Shown here: positions 42,024-49,699 of the stretch, piece by piece
Numbering within the stretch: the first letter of the stretch is position 1
Layout: each line of letters begins with the position of its first letter
Assembly (NCBI RefSeq): GCF_900116495.1
Contig: NZ_FPAY01000003.1
Location: 372,001-436,000, forward strand
Length of the DNA stretch: 64,000 bases
Source: Arthrobacter sp. ov118
GTDB taxonomy: Bacteria; Actinomycetota; Actinomycetes; Actinomycetales; Micrococcaceae
Direction: 5' to 3'
Notes under the pieces: generated by a model
What the model was told of the DNA's origin: nothing
Seen by the model: only the letters and a program-made list of their open reading frames with translations
Database searches by the model: none
Position numbers and translations under genes: made by a program

Positions 42024-42446
42024 ATGAAGGGCAAACTTCTTCTCGGCGTCGGGCTGGCCGCAGGCTACGTGCTGGGCTCACGGTCCGGCCGCGCAGCGTA
42101 TGAAAAGCTCAAGGCCCGCAGCACGGAACTCTGGCAGAGCAAGCCTGTCCAGGACAAGGTCGCGGCGGCAGCCGGGGTGGTCAAGGACAAGGCACCCGAG
42201 GTCTCCGAGCAGCTCACCGAGGCCGCCCGCCGGGCAGGGACCGTGATCAGTTCCGCCGTTCACCGCGACGCCGGCCAGCCGAACGCCACCAGCGGATCCG
42301 CGGCGGATAAAACCCCTCCGACGGCCCCCGGCCTCCGTTCCGACCCGGCCCTTAGTGACAGGGAAGGACAGGACCGGCCTGACGAAGGCGGGCCCTCTCC
42401 GGCCAGCCCCGCCACCAACATCGATCCGGATATCCGCCCCTATTAG
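42024..42446 (+). CDS. YtxH-like small membrane-anchored protein
   Basis: A 140-residue protein with one N-terminal membrane segment ending LAAGYVLGSRSGRAAYEKL, which resembles the YtxH/gas-vesicle-like stress family. A helical amphipathic middle follows (residues 25-75) and a disordered, Pro/Ser/Asp-rich tail (80-140). AGGAGC lies upstream of the start. The role is unknown; small single-pass proteins of this type are often stress-induced. Confidence 0.7.
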   Translation: MKGKLLLGVGLAAGYVLGSRSGRAAYEKLKARSTELWQSKPVQDKVAAAAGVVKDKAPEVSEQLTEAARRAGTVISSAVHRDAGQPNATSGSAADKTPPTAPGLRSDPALSDREGQDRPDEGGPSPASPATNIDPDIRPY

Positions 42447-42453
42447 GCCGGAG

Positions 42454-42484
42454 TACGCCGCCGCTTGGCCTAAGCGGCGGCGTA
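42454..42484. terminator. Bidirectional terminator
   Basis: TACGCCGCCGCTT and AAGCGGCGGCGTA form a perfect 13-bp stem with a 5-nt loop between two converging genes, so it can serve both strands. Confidence 0.7.
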
Positions 42485-42491
42485 GCCGCCC

Positions 42492-43337
42492 TTAAGCGGG
42501 AGAATCCAGCAGGCCGGCCACCACCGTGGCCCCCAGCTTTTCCGACCGCAGCACCCGGGGTGCCAGTCCGTGGCAGCGAAGAATCGCGGCCGTCTCCGCG
42601 GCCTGCCGGCGGCTGGTTTCGATCAGCACGTGGCCGCCGGGCGCCAGCCATTGCGGCGCACCGGCGACTACCCGGCGCTGCAGGTCCAGCCCGTCGGGCC
42701 CGCCGTCGAGGCAGGCCCGCGGCTCATGCAGGCGCGCCTCCTGCGGCATGGTTTCGATCTGCGCCGACGGAACATAAGGGGCATTGACGGCCAACAACCG
42801 GACGCGGCCCCGGAGTTCCGGCGGCAGCGGATTATAGAGATCGCCTTCGTGGGCCGCCCCGCCCAGGGGCAGAATGTTGCTGCGCGCACAGCGCACGGCT
42901 GCGGGGTCGACGTCGGCGCCGTGAAGCTCGACGGGCCCGCAGCGCGCGGCAAGCGCCGCCCCGACGGCACCGGACCCGCAGCACAGATCGACGACTACCG
43001 GTGCTGCGCGGCTGGCCCCGCCCGCCTCCTGGCGCCATGCGTCCAGGAGCACGGCCGCCTGCCGGACGAGGAATTCCGTCCGTCGCCGCGGCACGAAGAC
43101 TCCGGCAGCGACGGCAATGCGGAGTCCGCAGAATTCCGCCCAGCCCAAAATGTGTTCAAGGGGCAGGCCGGCAACCCTCCGGTCGGCCATGGCCTCGAGT
43201 TCCTCGGACGTCCGGGCCGCGTCGATCAGCAGGCGGGCCTCGTCTTCGGCGAAAACGCATCCCGCCGCCCGAAGCCTGGCCGTGAGGGTGTCGCGCGGGG
43301 AATCCCGGTGCGGGGAATGCGGACGGACTACTGGCAT
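42492..43337 (-). CDS. PrmC/HemK-related putative protein-glutamine methyltransferase
   Basis: A 281-residue protein. The N-terminal helical domain includes PLEHILGWAEFCGLRIAVAA, the SAM-binding motif is VVDLCCGSGAVGAAL, and the catalytic site, normally NPPY, reads NAPYVP. That substitution and the length fit the PrmC-related group annotated as putative protein N5-glutamine methyltransferases, rather than the release-factor enzyme itself. Substrate unknown. Single gene, convergent with the YtxH-like gene. Confidence 0.82.
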   Translation of the reverse strand: MPVVRPHSPHRDSPRDTLTARLRAAGCVFAEDEARLLIDAARTSEELEAMADRRVAGLPLEHILGWAEFCGLRIAVAAGVFVPRRRTEFLVRQAAVLLDAWRQEAGGASRAAPVVVDLCCGSGAVGAALAARCGPVELHGADVDPAAVRCARSNILPLGGAAHEGDLYNPLPPELRGRVRLLAVNAPYVPSAQIETMPQEARLHEPRACLDGGPDGLDLQRRVVAGAPQWLAPGGHVLIETSRRQAAETAAILRCHGLAPRVLRSEKLGATVVAGLLDSPA

Positions 43338-43607
43338 GGGAGCGCCCTATGGCCTGTTCTCAGACGCCCCACGTGAGCTAGCCGCGGCCGGCAGGCCGGC
43401 AGCGCAGGGAGGGCACCCTTTCTGGACTTGCGTGAATGCGACCCACCTCCTTGCGCTTCAGTTGCTCGGACTCCCCATGCTACCCAAGGCAGCCGCGCGC
43501 GGCGCCTGGGAGATGAAACAATTCCGCGGCGCCTGGTCGGGGCGAAACCGGCTGTTGATCCGGGGGCCTAACGACGCCGCGCCGTCCGTGGCTGGCAGGA
43601 TGTCATC

Positions 43608-44687
43608 ATGGAATCCTTCCCTGAACAGGACCTCATCTGGACCGGCTCCTACACGGCAGACTCGGGCGGCAGCGCGACGGGAATCGGCGCAGTCACCATG
43701 ATGGCCGACGGCGCCCTGCGCTGGCTCGGTGACGCGGCGGCGGCCGACTCCCCGTCCTTCCTGGCCGTCCACCCCTCACTTCCGATGGTTTATGCCGTGG
43801 CCGAGCAGGCGGGGACGGCCCGGGCCTACCGCCACTCCGGCGGGTTTGGCCTCGTGCCCGCCGGCCCGGCATGGCAGGCCGGCGAGGCGGCCTGCCATGC
43901 CGCCGTCGAGCCTTCCGGCCGCTTCCTTGTGGTCTGCTGCTGGGGCGACGGCCAGGTGCTGTTGTACGAGCTCGACGGCGACGGCGGAATCCTGCACCGG
44001 GCAGCCGCCGCACCCTCCCGCGACCCCTACGGTGATGCGCCGGGCGCAGAACGTCGGCCCAGCCGCGCCCACGCCGCGCTCATGCTGGCCGACGGCCGGG
44101 TGATGACCACCGATCTCGGTCACGACCTGCTGCGGATCTGGACTGTCCGCCGCGGACCGGCGCCGGGGCTGGTTCTGGATCATGAGGTGGTCCTGCCCCA
44201 GGGCAGCGGACCCCGGCACCTGGTCCAGCACCAGGGCGGGCATGTCTTTGTGGTGACCGAATATTCGATTCAGGTGGCCGTGGCCGGGAAGTCGCCGGAC
44301 TCCGGGGACTTCCAGCTCGTCTTCGTCGGACCGGCCACCGCGGGCGGGGCGCTGCCGGGAGATTCGGCGGCCGAAATCGCCCTGACAGCCGACGGCCGGC
44401 ACGCCTACGTCGGCGTGCGCGGCTCGAACCGGGTCAGTGCGCTGGAGGTTGAGGCCGACGGCGCGGCGCTGCGCCCGCTGGCCGACGTTGCCAGCGGCGG
44501 CGACTGGCCCCGGCACCACCTGGTCCGCGATGGATGGCTCCACGTGGCCCACGAACGGTCCGGTGACATCGTGACGTTCCCGCTCGACGCGGAAACCGGG
44601 CTGCCGGGCAAGCCCCGGGGCCGCCTGCAGGTGCCGTCCCCTACCGCGCTGGTGCCGGCGCGAACCGGGCCTGCGCCGCGAGATTGA
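43608..44687 (+). CDS. Lactonase-family beta-propeller protein (6-phosphogluconolactonase-like)
   Basis: A 359-residue seven-bladed propeller of the Pgl/YbhE family. WTGSYTADSGG at the start, SFLAVHPSLPMVYAV, GSGPRHLVQHQGGHVFVVTE and ALTADGRHAYVGVRGSNRVS are the repeating blade motifs. Members hydrolyse 6-phosphogluconolactone, but this family is broad and the activity is not certain here. It is a single gene. Its stop codon lies in the first unit of a 15-bp tandem repeat. Confidence 0.82.
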   Translation: MESFPEQDLIWTGSYTADSGGSATGIGAVTMMADGALRWLGDAAAADSPSFLAVHPSLPMVYAVAEQAGTARAYRHSGGFGLVPAGPAWQAGEAACHAAVEPSGRFLVVCCWGDGQVLLYELDGDGGILHRAAAAPSRDPYGDAPGAERRPSRAHAALMLADGRVMTTDLGHDLLRIWTVRRGPAPGLVLDHEVVLPQGSGPRHLVQHQGGHVFVVTEYSIQVAVAGKSPDSGDFQLVFVGPATAGGALPGDSAAEIALTADGRHAYVGVRGSNRVSALEVEADGAALRPLADVASGGDWPRHHLVRDGWLHVAHERSGDIVTFPLDAETGLPGKPRGRLQVPSPTALVPARTGPAPRD

Positions 44688-44724
44688 AGTATGCGCGATT
44701 GAGGTTTGCGGGATTGAGGGGTTA
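44680..44724. repeat. 15-bp tandem repeat, three units
   Basis: GAGATTGAAGTATGC, GCGATTGAGGTTTGC and GGGATTGAGGGGTTA follow one another, sharing GATTGA at the same position. The lactonase stop codon TGA falls in unit 1, so unit number does not alter the protein. Confidence 0.65.
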
Positions 44725-44753
44725 AGGTCCCGTTGCCGCAGCGGCGAGGCGGG

Positions 44754-45119
44754 TCAGCGGCTTTGCCAGGCGGCCGCCGCCGGCACCACGGCCTCCTGGC
44801 CGGAGCCGTCCAGCTGGAAGCCGCATCGGCAGCGCCACAGGGCAGGGAGGGCCGCGGCCCGGCCGGCGGGCTCGAACGAGTAGGACGCCATTGCGGCCGG
44901 CTCCGGCGAGCGCCACTCCATGGGTGACCCGCAGTGCAGCGGTGCCCGGCCTTCCGGCGTCCAGGGCAAGACATCCCGGGCAACCGTGTCCGGGAGCGTC
45001 ATGTGCGGGAATATCGGATCCGGGAGTGTTACACCGGGATCCACGAGCGCCAGTGCCCCGCGCCCCTTCAGCGGCGGGTCATCACAGGGTTCCCCGGCAA
45101 TGGTTAGGGTTTCAGCCAC
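44754..45119 (-). CDS. Hypothetical protein with C-terminal Cys pair
   Basis: A 121-residue protein if started at GTG 45119; frames open upstream to 45182. I do not recognise it. The start MAETLTIAGEPCDDPPLKGR is acidic and the end contains LWRCRCGFQLDG, which could hold a metal with the earlier Cys residues. Two 14-bp direct repeats lie immediately upstream. It is followed by no gene on its strand before the lactonase end. Probably genuine because of preserved frame and a clear upstream regulatory region. Confidence 0.5.
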   Translation of the reverse strand: MAETLTIAGEPCDDPPLKGRGALALVDPGVTLPDPIFPHMTLPDTVARDVLPWTPEGRAPLHCGSPMEWRSPEPAAMASYSFEPAGRAAALPALWRCRCGFQLDGSGQEAVVPAAAAWQSR

Positions 45120-45131
45120 GACGCCTACTCT

Positions 45132-45159
45132 CAGTTGAGGTCGAACAGTTGAGATCGAA
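45132..45159. repeat. 14-bp direct repeat pair upstream of hypothetical gene
   Basis: CAGTTGAGGTCGAA and CAGTTGAGATCGAA follow each other with one mismatch, 13 bp before the GTG at 45119. Tandem sites of this size often bind an activator or repressor dimer. Confidence 0.55.
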
Positions 45160-45168
45160 AAAACCAAG

Positions 45169-45190
45169 TAGTAAGCATACATATAATTAG
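45169..45190. promoter_or_regulatory. TAGTAAGCAT...ATTAG motif, copy B
   Basis: Second copy of the motif seen at 41512-41533, lying between the hypothetical gene and the 3' end of the marR-family gene. On the minus strand it supplies AT-rich sequence (TAATTATAT) usable as a -10 region for the hypothetical gene. Confidence 0.45.
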
Positions 45191-45244
45191 ACTGGCTAAC
45201 TAGCTGGACGCGCCGGCTGGTCCCGCATCTCCGGGCGGCGCGCC

Positions 45245-45742
45245 CTAAGGCCGGTGATCTCGCATGGCCGATCCCATCCGGTGCAGAAACGAAATGACCA
45301 CCCGGGCCTCGTCAGCGCTCATCGACTCAGCCACGTCCATCATCCGCCGGTGCATCTGGCCGAGAGCCGCACGGACGTCGGAATCAGTGGCGATCGTCGG
45401 CACGATCACGAGCGAGCGCCGGTCGGTTGGATGCGGTTCACGCCGGACGTTCCCGCTGGCCACCAGGCGGTCGATCAGAGAAGTCGTTGAAGCGGTAGTG
45501 ATGCCCAGGACGCGGCTGAGATCCTTGGGGCCGACCCGCTCCCCAATCGCTTCGGCACGCAGCAGGTAGCGCAGGGCCAGGAGGTCGGTCTCCCCCATTC
45601 CCATCGAGTCGCGGGAGGACCGCCTCGTCGCCGCTTCCGAGGTCGCGTACTCCCTAAGGGCCTGGAGGACGGCCGCAGCGGCGTCCACCCCGCCCTCGCG
45701 GCCATGCACGTTTCCGGAAGGCGGCGCACCATGGGAATCCAT
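45245..45742 (-). CDS. MarR-family transcriptional regulator
   Basis: A 165-residue winged-helix regulator. The recognition region is VGPKDLSRVLGITTASTTSL, followed by the wing VRREPHPTDRRSLVIV with the conserved DRR. N- and C-terminal helices form the dimer interface. It may act on the nearby hypothetical gene, but MarR targets are often elsewhere. It is 151 bp from the tRNA gene. Confidence 0.88.
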   Translation of the reverse strand: MDSHGAPPSGNVHGREGGVDAAAAVLQALREYATSEAATRRSSRDSMGMGETDLLALRYLLRAEAIGERVGPKDLSRVLGITTASTTSLIDRLVASGNVRREPHPTDRRSLVIVPTIATDSDVRAALGQMHRRMMDVAESMSADEARVVISFLHRMGSAMRDHRP

Positions 45743-45834
45743 CCGGCAATCCTAGCTGAACTGATATCTAGCCAGCCGAACAATCCCGGCGGCCGCAGCG
45801 CCGCGGCCAGTCCGCACGGTCCGGCGGCGGACAC

Positions 45835-45870
45835 AAAAAACCCCGGTCCCTGCTGCCAGGAAACCGGGGT
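45835..45870 (-). terminator. Terminator of tRNA-Lys
   Basis: On the minus strand ACCCCGGT and ACCGGGGT flank a GC-rich loop and are followed by TTTTTT (45840-45835), 23 nt after the tRNA 3' end. Confidence 0.88.
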
Positions 45871-45892
45871 GTTCCACTCTTCGCTAAAAGAG

Positions 45893-45965
45893 TGGGCCCT
45901 GTGGGGATCGAACCCACGACCCACGGATTAAAAGTCCGATGCTCTACCAACTGAGCTAAAGGCCC
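45893..45965 (-). tRNA. tRNA-Lys (anticodon TTT)
   Basis: A 73-nt cloverleaf. Acceptor GGGCCTT pairs with AGGGCCC, the D-arm is GCTCAGTTGGTAGAGC, the anticodon loop is CTTTTAA, and the T-arm contains GGTTCGATCC. The discriminator is A, and CCA is not encoded. It is isolated and has its own terminator. Confidence 0.97.
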
Positions 45966-46157
45966 CAACTGATAGCTCCGAAGCAGCGGATAAATCCGTG
46001 GCGACGGCGCGTTTCAGCCCAGTCCATTTCTGAACGTTAACACTGTACCCCAGACCTGGCCCGGCTTATGACTCCGGTCCGCACCGGCGTGGGGCTTCAT
46101 CGGCTGCACCGGCCGGCCGTCCTCGATTCCCCGGCGGCACAGGAGTAGCGTGGTGGG

Positions 46158-46811
46158 ATGAACGAGCACGCAGGATCCAGCGTCCCCGGCCCACGGCACC
46201 ACAAGCCGAAACCCTTCGCGCCGATCGACTTTGAGCCGTTTGCCGGCGGGGCCGATCCCGCCCGCGTCTCGGAGGCGGCCCATCTTGCCGCCCAGGCCCT
46301 GGTGCGCCGCGGCCGAGACAGCGACGACCCCAAGGTGACCAGGCGGCTGGTGAAGCTTGCCGACGAGCAGGGCCTGGAGGCGATCGCCGAAATGTGGGCC
46401 GAAAGCCCGGCCCGGTCACTCCCCGGCGCCCTGTGGCGGCTGTATGCCCTGCGGGCAGCTACCATCCAGGATCCGGAGCGGATCTCCGTGTATTTCAAGG
46501 CGGGAAAGGACACGGCCCAGGTGTCGCATGTAGTGGCAGGTGCCGCTGAACCGCCGGGCGCGGACGAGATGAAAACCATGGCCGACGCCATCCTCTCCGG
46601 CGCGTTCGACGGCGATTTCGACGTTGCGCTTGAACGCTCCGCAGCGTTTTGCCGGGTGGTGGCCCTGGGCCAGGCAACCCTGGCCGATGGGGCCGAGCAC
46701 AGCAACGAAGTCCATGCCAGCAAGCTCACCCGCAACTCGCACCTGCTGGTCAAGACGGCGGAGGACCTTGAGCACGCCGCGAACGCGTGGCGGCTCGGCG
46801 AACTCGATTAG
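46158..46811 (+). CDS. Conserved hypothetical protein, helical
   Basis: A 217-residue soluble protein of predicted helical content, with a disordered basic N-terminus (residues 1-25). Notable segments are AAHLAAQALVRRGRDSDDPK, AESPARSLPGALWRLYALRA and LTRNSHLLVKTAEDLEHAAN. I do not recognise a domain. The composition and clean frame indicate a genuine gene, and it stands alone upstream of the small-RNA candidate. Confidence 0.75.
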   Translation: MNEHAGSSVPGPRHHKPKPFAPIDFEPFAGGADPARVSEAAHLAAQALVRRGRDSDDPKVTRRLVKLADEQGLEAIAEMWAESPARSLPGALWRLYALRAATIQDPERISVYFKAGKDTAQVSHVVAGAAEPPGADEMKTMADAILSGAFDGDFDVALERSAAFCRVVALGQATLADGAEHSNEVHASKLTRNSHLLVKTAEDLEHAANAWRLGELD

Positions 46812-46892
46812 GCGGGCGGCCGGGCGTCCGCGAGGCCGCGGATGGGCGCCAGGCGCCGCCCGGGAACGCACGGCCGGGCCCCACTGTCAATG

Positions 46893-46921
46893 TTGACTTG
46901 GATGAAGCGACGTAGAAAACT
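46893..46921 (+). promoter_or_regulatory. Candidate promoter for small RNA
   Basis: TTGACT at 46893-46898 is followed after 17 bp by AAAACT at 46916-46921. The -35 is good, the -10 is weak (3 of 6). Transcription would begin about 6 bp later, just at the first stem of the predicted RNA. Confidence 0.4.
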
Positions 46922-47018
46922 AAAAGCGGTGCCGAACCGCGAAACCCCCGGGCTTCAACATTTAGCCGCCTAGAGCGGCCTACCGCCGAGAGGCGTATCC
47001 GGTTCGGCACCATTTTTT
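46922..47018 (+). ncRNA. Candidate structured small RNA with intrinsic terminator
   Basis: The arms GGTGCCGAACCG (46928-46939) and CGGTTCGGCACC (47000-47011) pair perfectly over 12 bp and enclose a 60-nt domain. TTTTTT follows directly (47013-47018). Inside are GCCGC-CTAGA-GCGGC and CGCC-GAGA-GGCG, the latter with a GNRA tetraloop. The long-range closing stem plus inner hairpins looks like a folded RNA rather than a simple terminator, and it lies 111 nt past the nearest gene with its own candidate promoter. I do not recognise the family. Confidence 0.6.
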
Positions 47019-47182
47019 GTGCCTCTTTGCGCCGAGCCCTTTGGTTATGGGACAGTCGCGTCGCCTGCGCACGTGCCGGCGACGTCGGACGGTAAAGTAA
47101 GGGGCATGCGCAGGCCACCGTCAAGTCACACGGGCGGCCGACTGCACCCGCAAAACTCTCCTCGGAAGACCGGTGACACCCT

Positions 47183-47800
47183 GTGAAGCTGCGCCTGTTT
47201 CCGCAGGAGACCGCCGGACTTAACCTGCTCGCCCAGATGGCGCGCCAGATCACGCTGGCCACCGGAACCCTCTCGGAGATCCTCGGCGCACCGGCCAGCG
47301 AGCATGCCCGGCTCGTGGAGGACATGCACAACCATGAGGCCAAATCGGCGGAGCTGCACTTCGCCCTCCTGACCCACATGCGGACCAGCTTCATAAACCC
47401 GCTCCCCCGCGAGGACATGTACGCGCTGTCCCGGTACCTCAACGAAGCCCTGGAGAAACTCGATGCCGCCGCCGAGCTGGTGTCCCTCTACAAGCTCGAG
47501 CGGCTCTCCAAGCGTGCGGCGGACCAGCTTGAAATCATCAGCAGGCAGGCCGAACTCACCGTCGAGGCCATGCGGCAGCTAAACAATCTCGATGATCTCG
47601 AGGACTACTGGATCGAGATCCTGCGCCTGGCCAAACGTGCCGAACGCACGCACAGAGTCTGGGTTGCGGACATGCTCCACGACATGAAGGCGATGACGTA
47701 CGCGCGCCATCGCGACATCGCGAACCAGCTCGTGGATGTCACGAAGGACATGCGCCGGATCGCCACCCAGGTGGGCAGCATCATCGTCAAGGAATCCTGA
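47183..47800 (+). CDS. DUF47-family phosphate-transport accessory protein (PhoU-like)
   Basis: A 205-residue all-helical protein with GTG start at 47183. It opens MKLRLFPQETAGLNLLAQMA and carries the helical repeats of DUF47 (EDMHNHEAKSAELHFALL, PREDMYALSRYLNEALEKLD). These proteins resemble PhoU and usually sit before Pit transporters, whose activity they seem to modulate. The pit gene starts 4 bp after its stop, so they form an operon. Confidence 0.9.
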   Translation: MKLRLFPQETAGLNLLAQMARQITLATGTLSEILGAPASEHARLVEDMHNHEAKSAELHFALLTHMRTSFINPLPREDMYALSRYLNEALEKLDAAAELVSLYKLERLSKRAADQLEIISRQAELTVEAMRQLNNLDDLEDYWIEILRLAKRAERTHRVWVADMLHDMKAMTYARHRDIANQLVDVTKDMRRIATQVGSIIVKES

Positions 47801-47804
47801 CGTG

Positions 47805-48818
47805 ATGTTCTTTTTCCTTGCCCTGGTGCTGGTGTGCGCCGGGGCCTTCGCGTTCCTCAACGGCTTCCGGGACGCATCCTCCTCCGTTGCCCTCGCCGTG
47901 CGGACGCGGGCGCTCACCCCCACGGTGGCGGTATTGCTGGCCGCACTGTTCAACTTCATCGGCGCCGCGCTGAGCGCTGCCCTGGTACTGGCCGTCAGCC
48001 AGGCCTGGCTGACGCTGCCGGCCGGCACGAACGGCCTCACCATCCTCCTGGCGGGACTGCTCAGCGCCATTCTGTGGGGCGTCTACCTGTGGTGGCGCGG
48101 TATCCCGGCGTCCTCCACGCACGCCCTGGTTGGCGGGCTCGCCGGAGCAGGCGTCGCGAGCGTCGCCGTCGGCGGTCATTCCGTCACCGGGGTCGACGCG
48201 TCCCTGTTGTACCAGGTGGCGCTGCCGCTGCTGGTCTCGCCGGTGATCGCCTATGTCGGGGCATACCTGCTGACCTGGCCAGCCAGCTGGGCCGCCCGGT
48301 ACACGCCACCGAACGTCGTCAACACCCGGTCCCGGATGGCCCAGGCCGTTGCCGCAGGCGCCGTGGCGTTCGGACACGGCCTGCAGGACGGCCAGCGCAC
48401 CAGCCTGGTCGTGGTTCTGGCGCTGCTGGCGGCCGGGCTCTCCGACGGCGGTTCGGTGCCGGTGTGGGTCGCCCTGCTGACGGCCCTCCTGTTGTCGGCC
48501 GGGACGCTGGCCGGCGGCTGGCGGATTTCCTACACGATCGGGCACCGGCTAACCCGGATCGACCCGATCCGCGGATTTGTTGCCCAGATCTACAGCTCGG
48601 TGATGCTGCTCGTCGGCGCGATCGGGCTGCACTGGCCCGTCTCCACCACCCATACGGTGACGGCGGCGACCCTCGGCGCCGGCGCCAACCAAAGCTTCCC
48701 GGGCACCAACCGCCTGCTGGTGATCCGCATCCTGGCCTTCTGGGTCCTCACGCCGGTTGCCTGCGCCGCCGCCGCGTTCGTCCTGCAGCTGGCCCTCTCG
48801 CCGCTCGCAGGACGGTAG
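47805..48818 (+). CDS. pit: Low-affinity inorganic phosphate transporter (Pit)
   Basis: About 337 residues with roughly 10 helices. The PHO4-family signature appears twice: FLNGFRDASSSVALAVRTRA near the N-terminus and LHWPVSTTHTVTAATLGAGA near the C-terminus, plus IPASSTHALVGGLAG. ATG 47805 is chosen; GTG 47802 is equally possible. It takes up phosphate (often as metal-phosphate) with protons. It converges with pstB, 52 bp away. Confidence 0.93.
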   Translation: MFFFLALVLVCAGAFAFLNGFRDASSSVALAVRTRALTPTVAVLLAALFNFIGAALSAALVLAVSQAWLTLPAGTNGLTILLAGLLSAILWGVYLWWRGIPASSTHALVGGLAGAGVASVAVGGHSVTGVDASLLYQVALPLLVSPVIAYVGAYLLTWPASWAARYTPPNVVNTRSRMAQAVAAGAVAFGHGLQDGQRTSLVVVLALLAAGLSDGGSVPVWVALLTALLLSAGTLAGGWRISYTIGHRLTRIDPIRGFVAQIYSSVMLLVGAIGLHWPVSTTHTVTAATLGAGANQSFPGTNRLLVIRILAFWVLTPVACAAAAFVLQLALSPLAGR

Positions 48819-48870
48819 CACGCATCGATTGCCCCCACCGGTCCCTTGCCTCGCAAGTCCCCACCGGTGT

Positions 48871-49650
48871 TTATCCGAAGCGGCCGGAGACGTAGTCCTC
48901 GGTGGCCTTCTCAGCCGGGTTGCTGAAGATAGTCGGGGTGTCGCCGTACTCGATCAGTTTGCCCGGCTTGCCGGTGCCGGCAATATTGAAGAAGGCCGTC
49001 TTGTCCGACACGCGCGCCGCCTGCTGCATGTTGTGGGTCACGATCACCACCGTGTACTGGTCCTTGAGCTCATTGATGAGGTCCTCAATGGCCAGCGTCG
49101 AAATCGGGTCCAGGGCTGAGCAGGGCTCGTCCATGAGGATCACCTGGGGTTCCACGGCAATCGCCCGGGCAATGCACAGGCGCTGCTGCTGACCGCCGGA
49201 CAGGCCGGATCCAGGCTTGGCGAGCCGGTCCTTGACCTCGTTCCACAGGTTCGCCCCCTGCAGGGAACGCTCCACCAGCACATCGGCCTCGCCCTTGGAG
49301 ATCTTATGGTTGTTCAGCTTCACGCCGGCCAGCACGTTGTCCCGGATGGACATGGTGGGGAACGGGTTGGGCCGCTGGAACACCATGCCGATCTGGGCAC
49401 GGACCGTGACCGGGTCGACGCCGGGGCCGTACAGGTTATCCCCGTCCAGCAGCACCTCACCTTCAACGCGGGCCCCGGGAATGACCTCGTGCATGCGGTT
49501 CAGGGTGCGCAGGAAGGTGGACTTGCCGCAGCCCGACGGGCCGATGAAGGCCGTGACGGACTTGGCGTCGATGTTAATGTTGACGCCCTCGACGGCCAGG
49601 AATTTGCTGTAGTAGACGTTCAGGTCCTTGACGTCGATGCGCTTAGACAT
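48871..49650 (-). CDS. pstB: Phosphate ABC transporter ATP-binding protein
   Basis: A 259-residue ATPase with Walker A GPSGCGKST, signature LSGGQQQRLCIARA, Walker B VILMDEPCSALDP and switch VIVTHNMQQAARV, all specific to PstB. It drives high-affinity phosphate uptake with PstS, PstC and PstA. It is the last gene of the operon in this window; no phoU follows it. Confidence 0.96.
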   Translation of the reverse strand: MSKRIDVKDLNVYYSKFLAVEGVNINIDAKSVTAFIGPSGCGKSTFLRTLNRMHEVIPGARVEGEVLLDGDNLYGPGVDPVTVRAQIGMVFQRPNPFPTMSIRDNVLAGVKLNNHKISKGEADVLVERSLQGANLWNEVKDRLAKPGSGLSGGQQQRLCIARAIAVEPQVILMDEPCSALDPISTLAIEDLINELKDQYTVVIVTHNMQQAARVSDKTAFFNIAGTGKPGKLIEYGDTPTIFSNPAEKATEDYVSGRFG

Positions 49651-49699
49651 GGTGTTCCTTCACTTGCTGGAGGTATAAACGGCGGACGCGGGGCTGGGC

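Noticed and set aside
42024..42446. Gas-vesicle or CsbD-type annotation for the YtxH-like protein
   Set aside because: Only the short N-terminal membrane motif is similar; the rest lacks the family's conserved core.
46158..46811. RNA polymerase or other named function for the hypothetical protein
   Set aside because: No motif of any polymerase subunit is visible in it.
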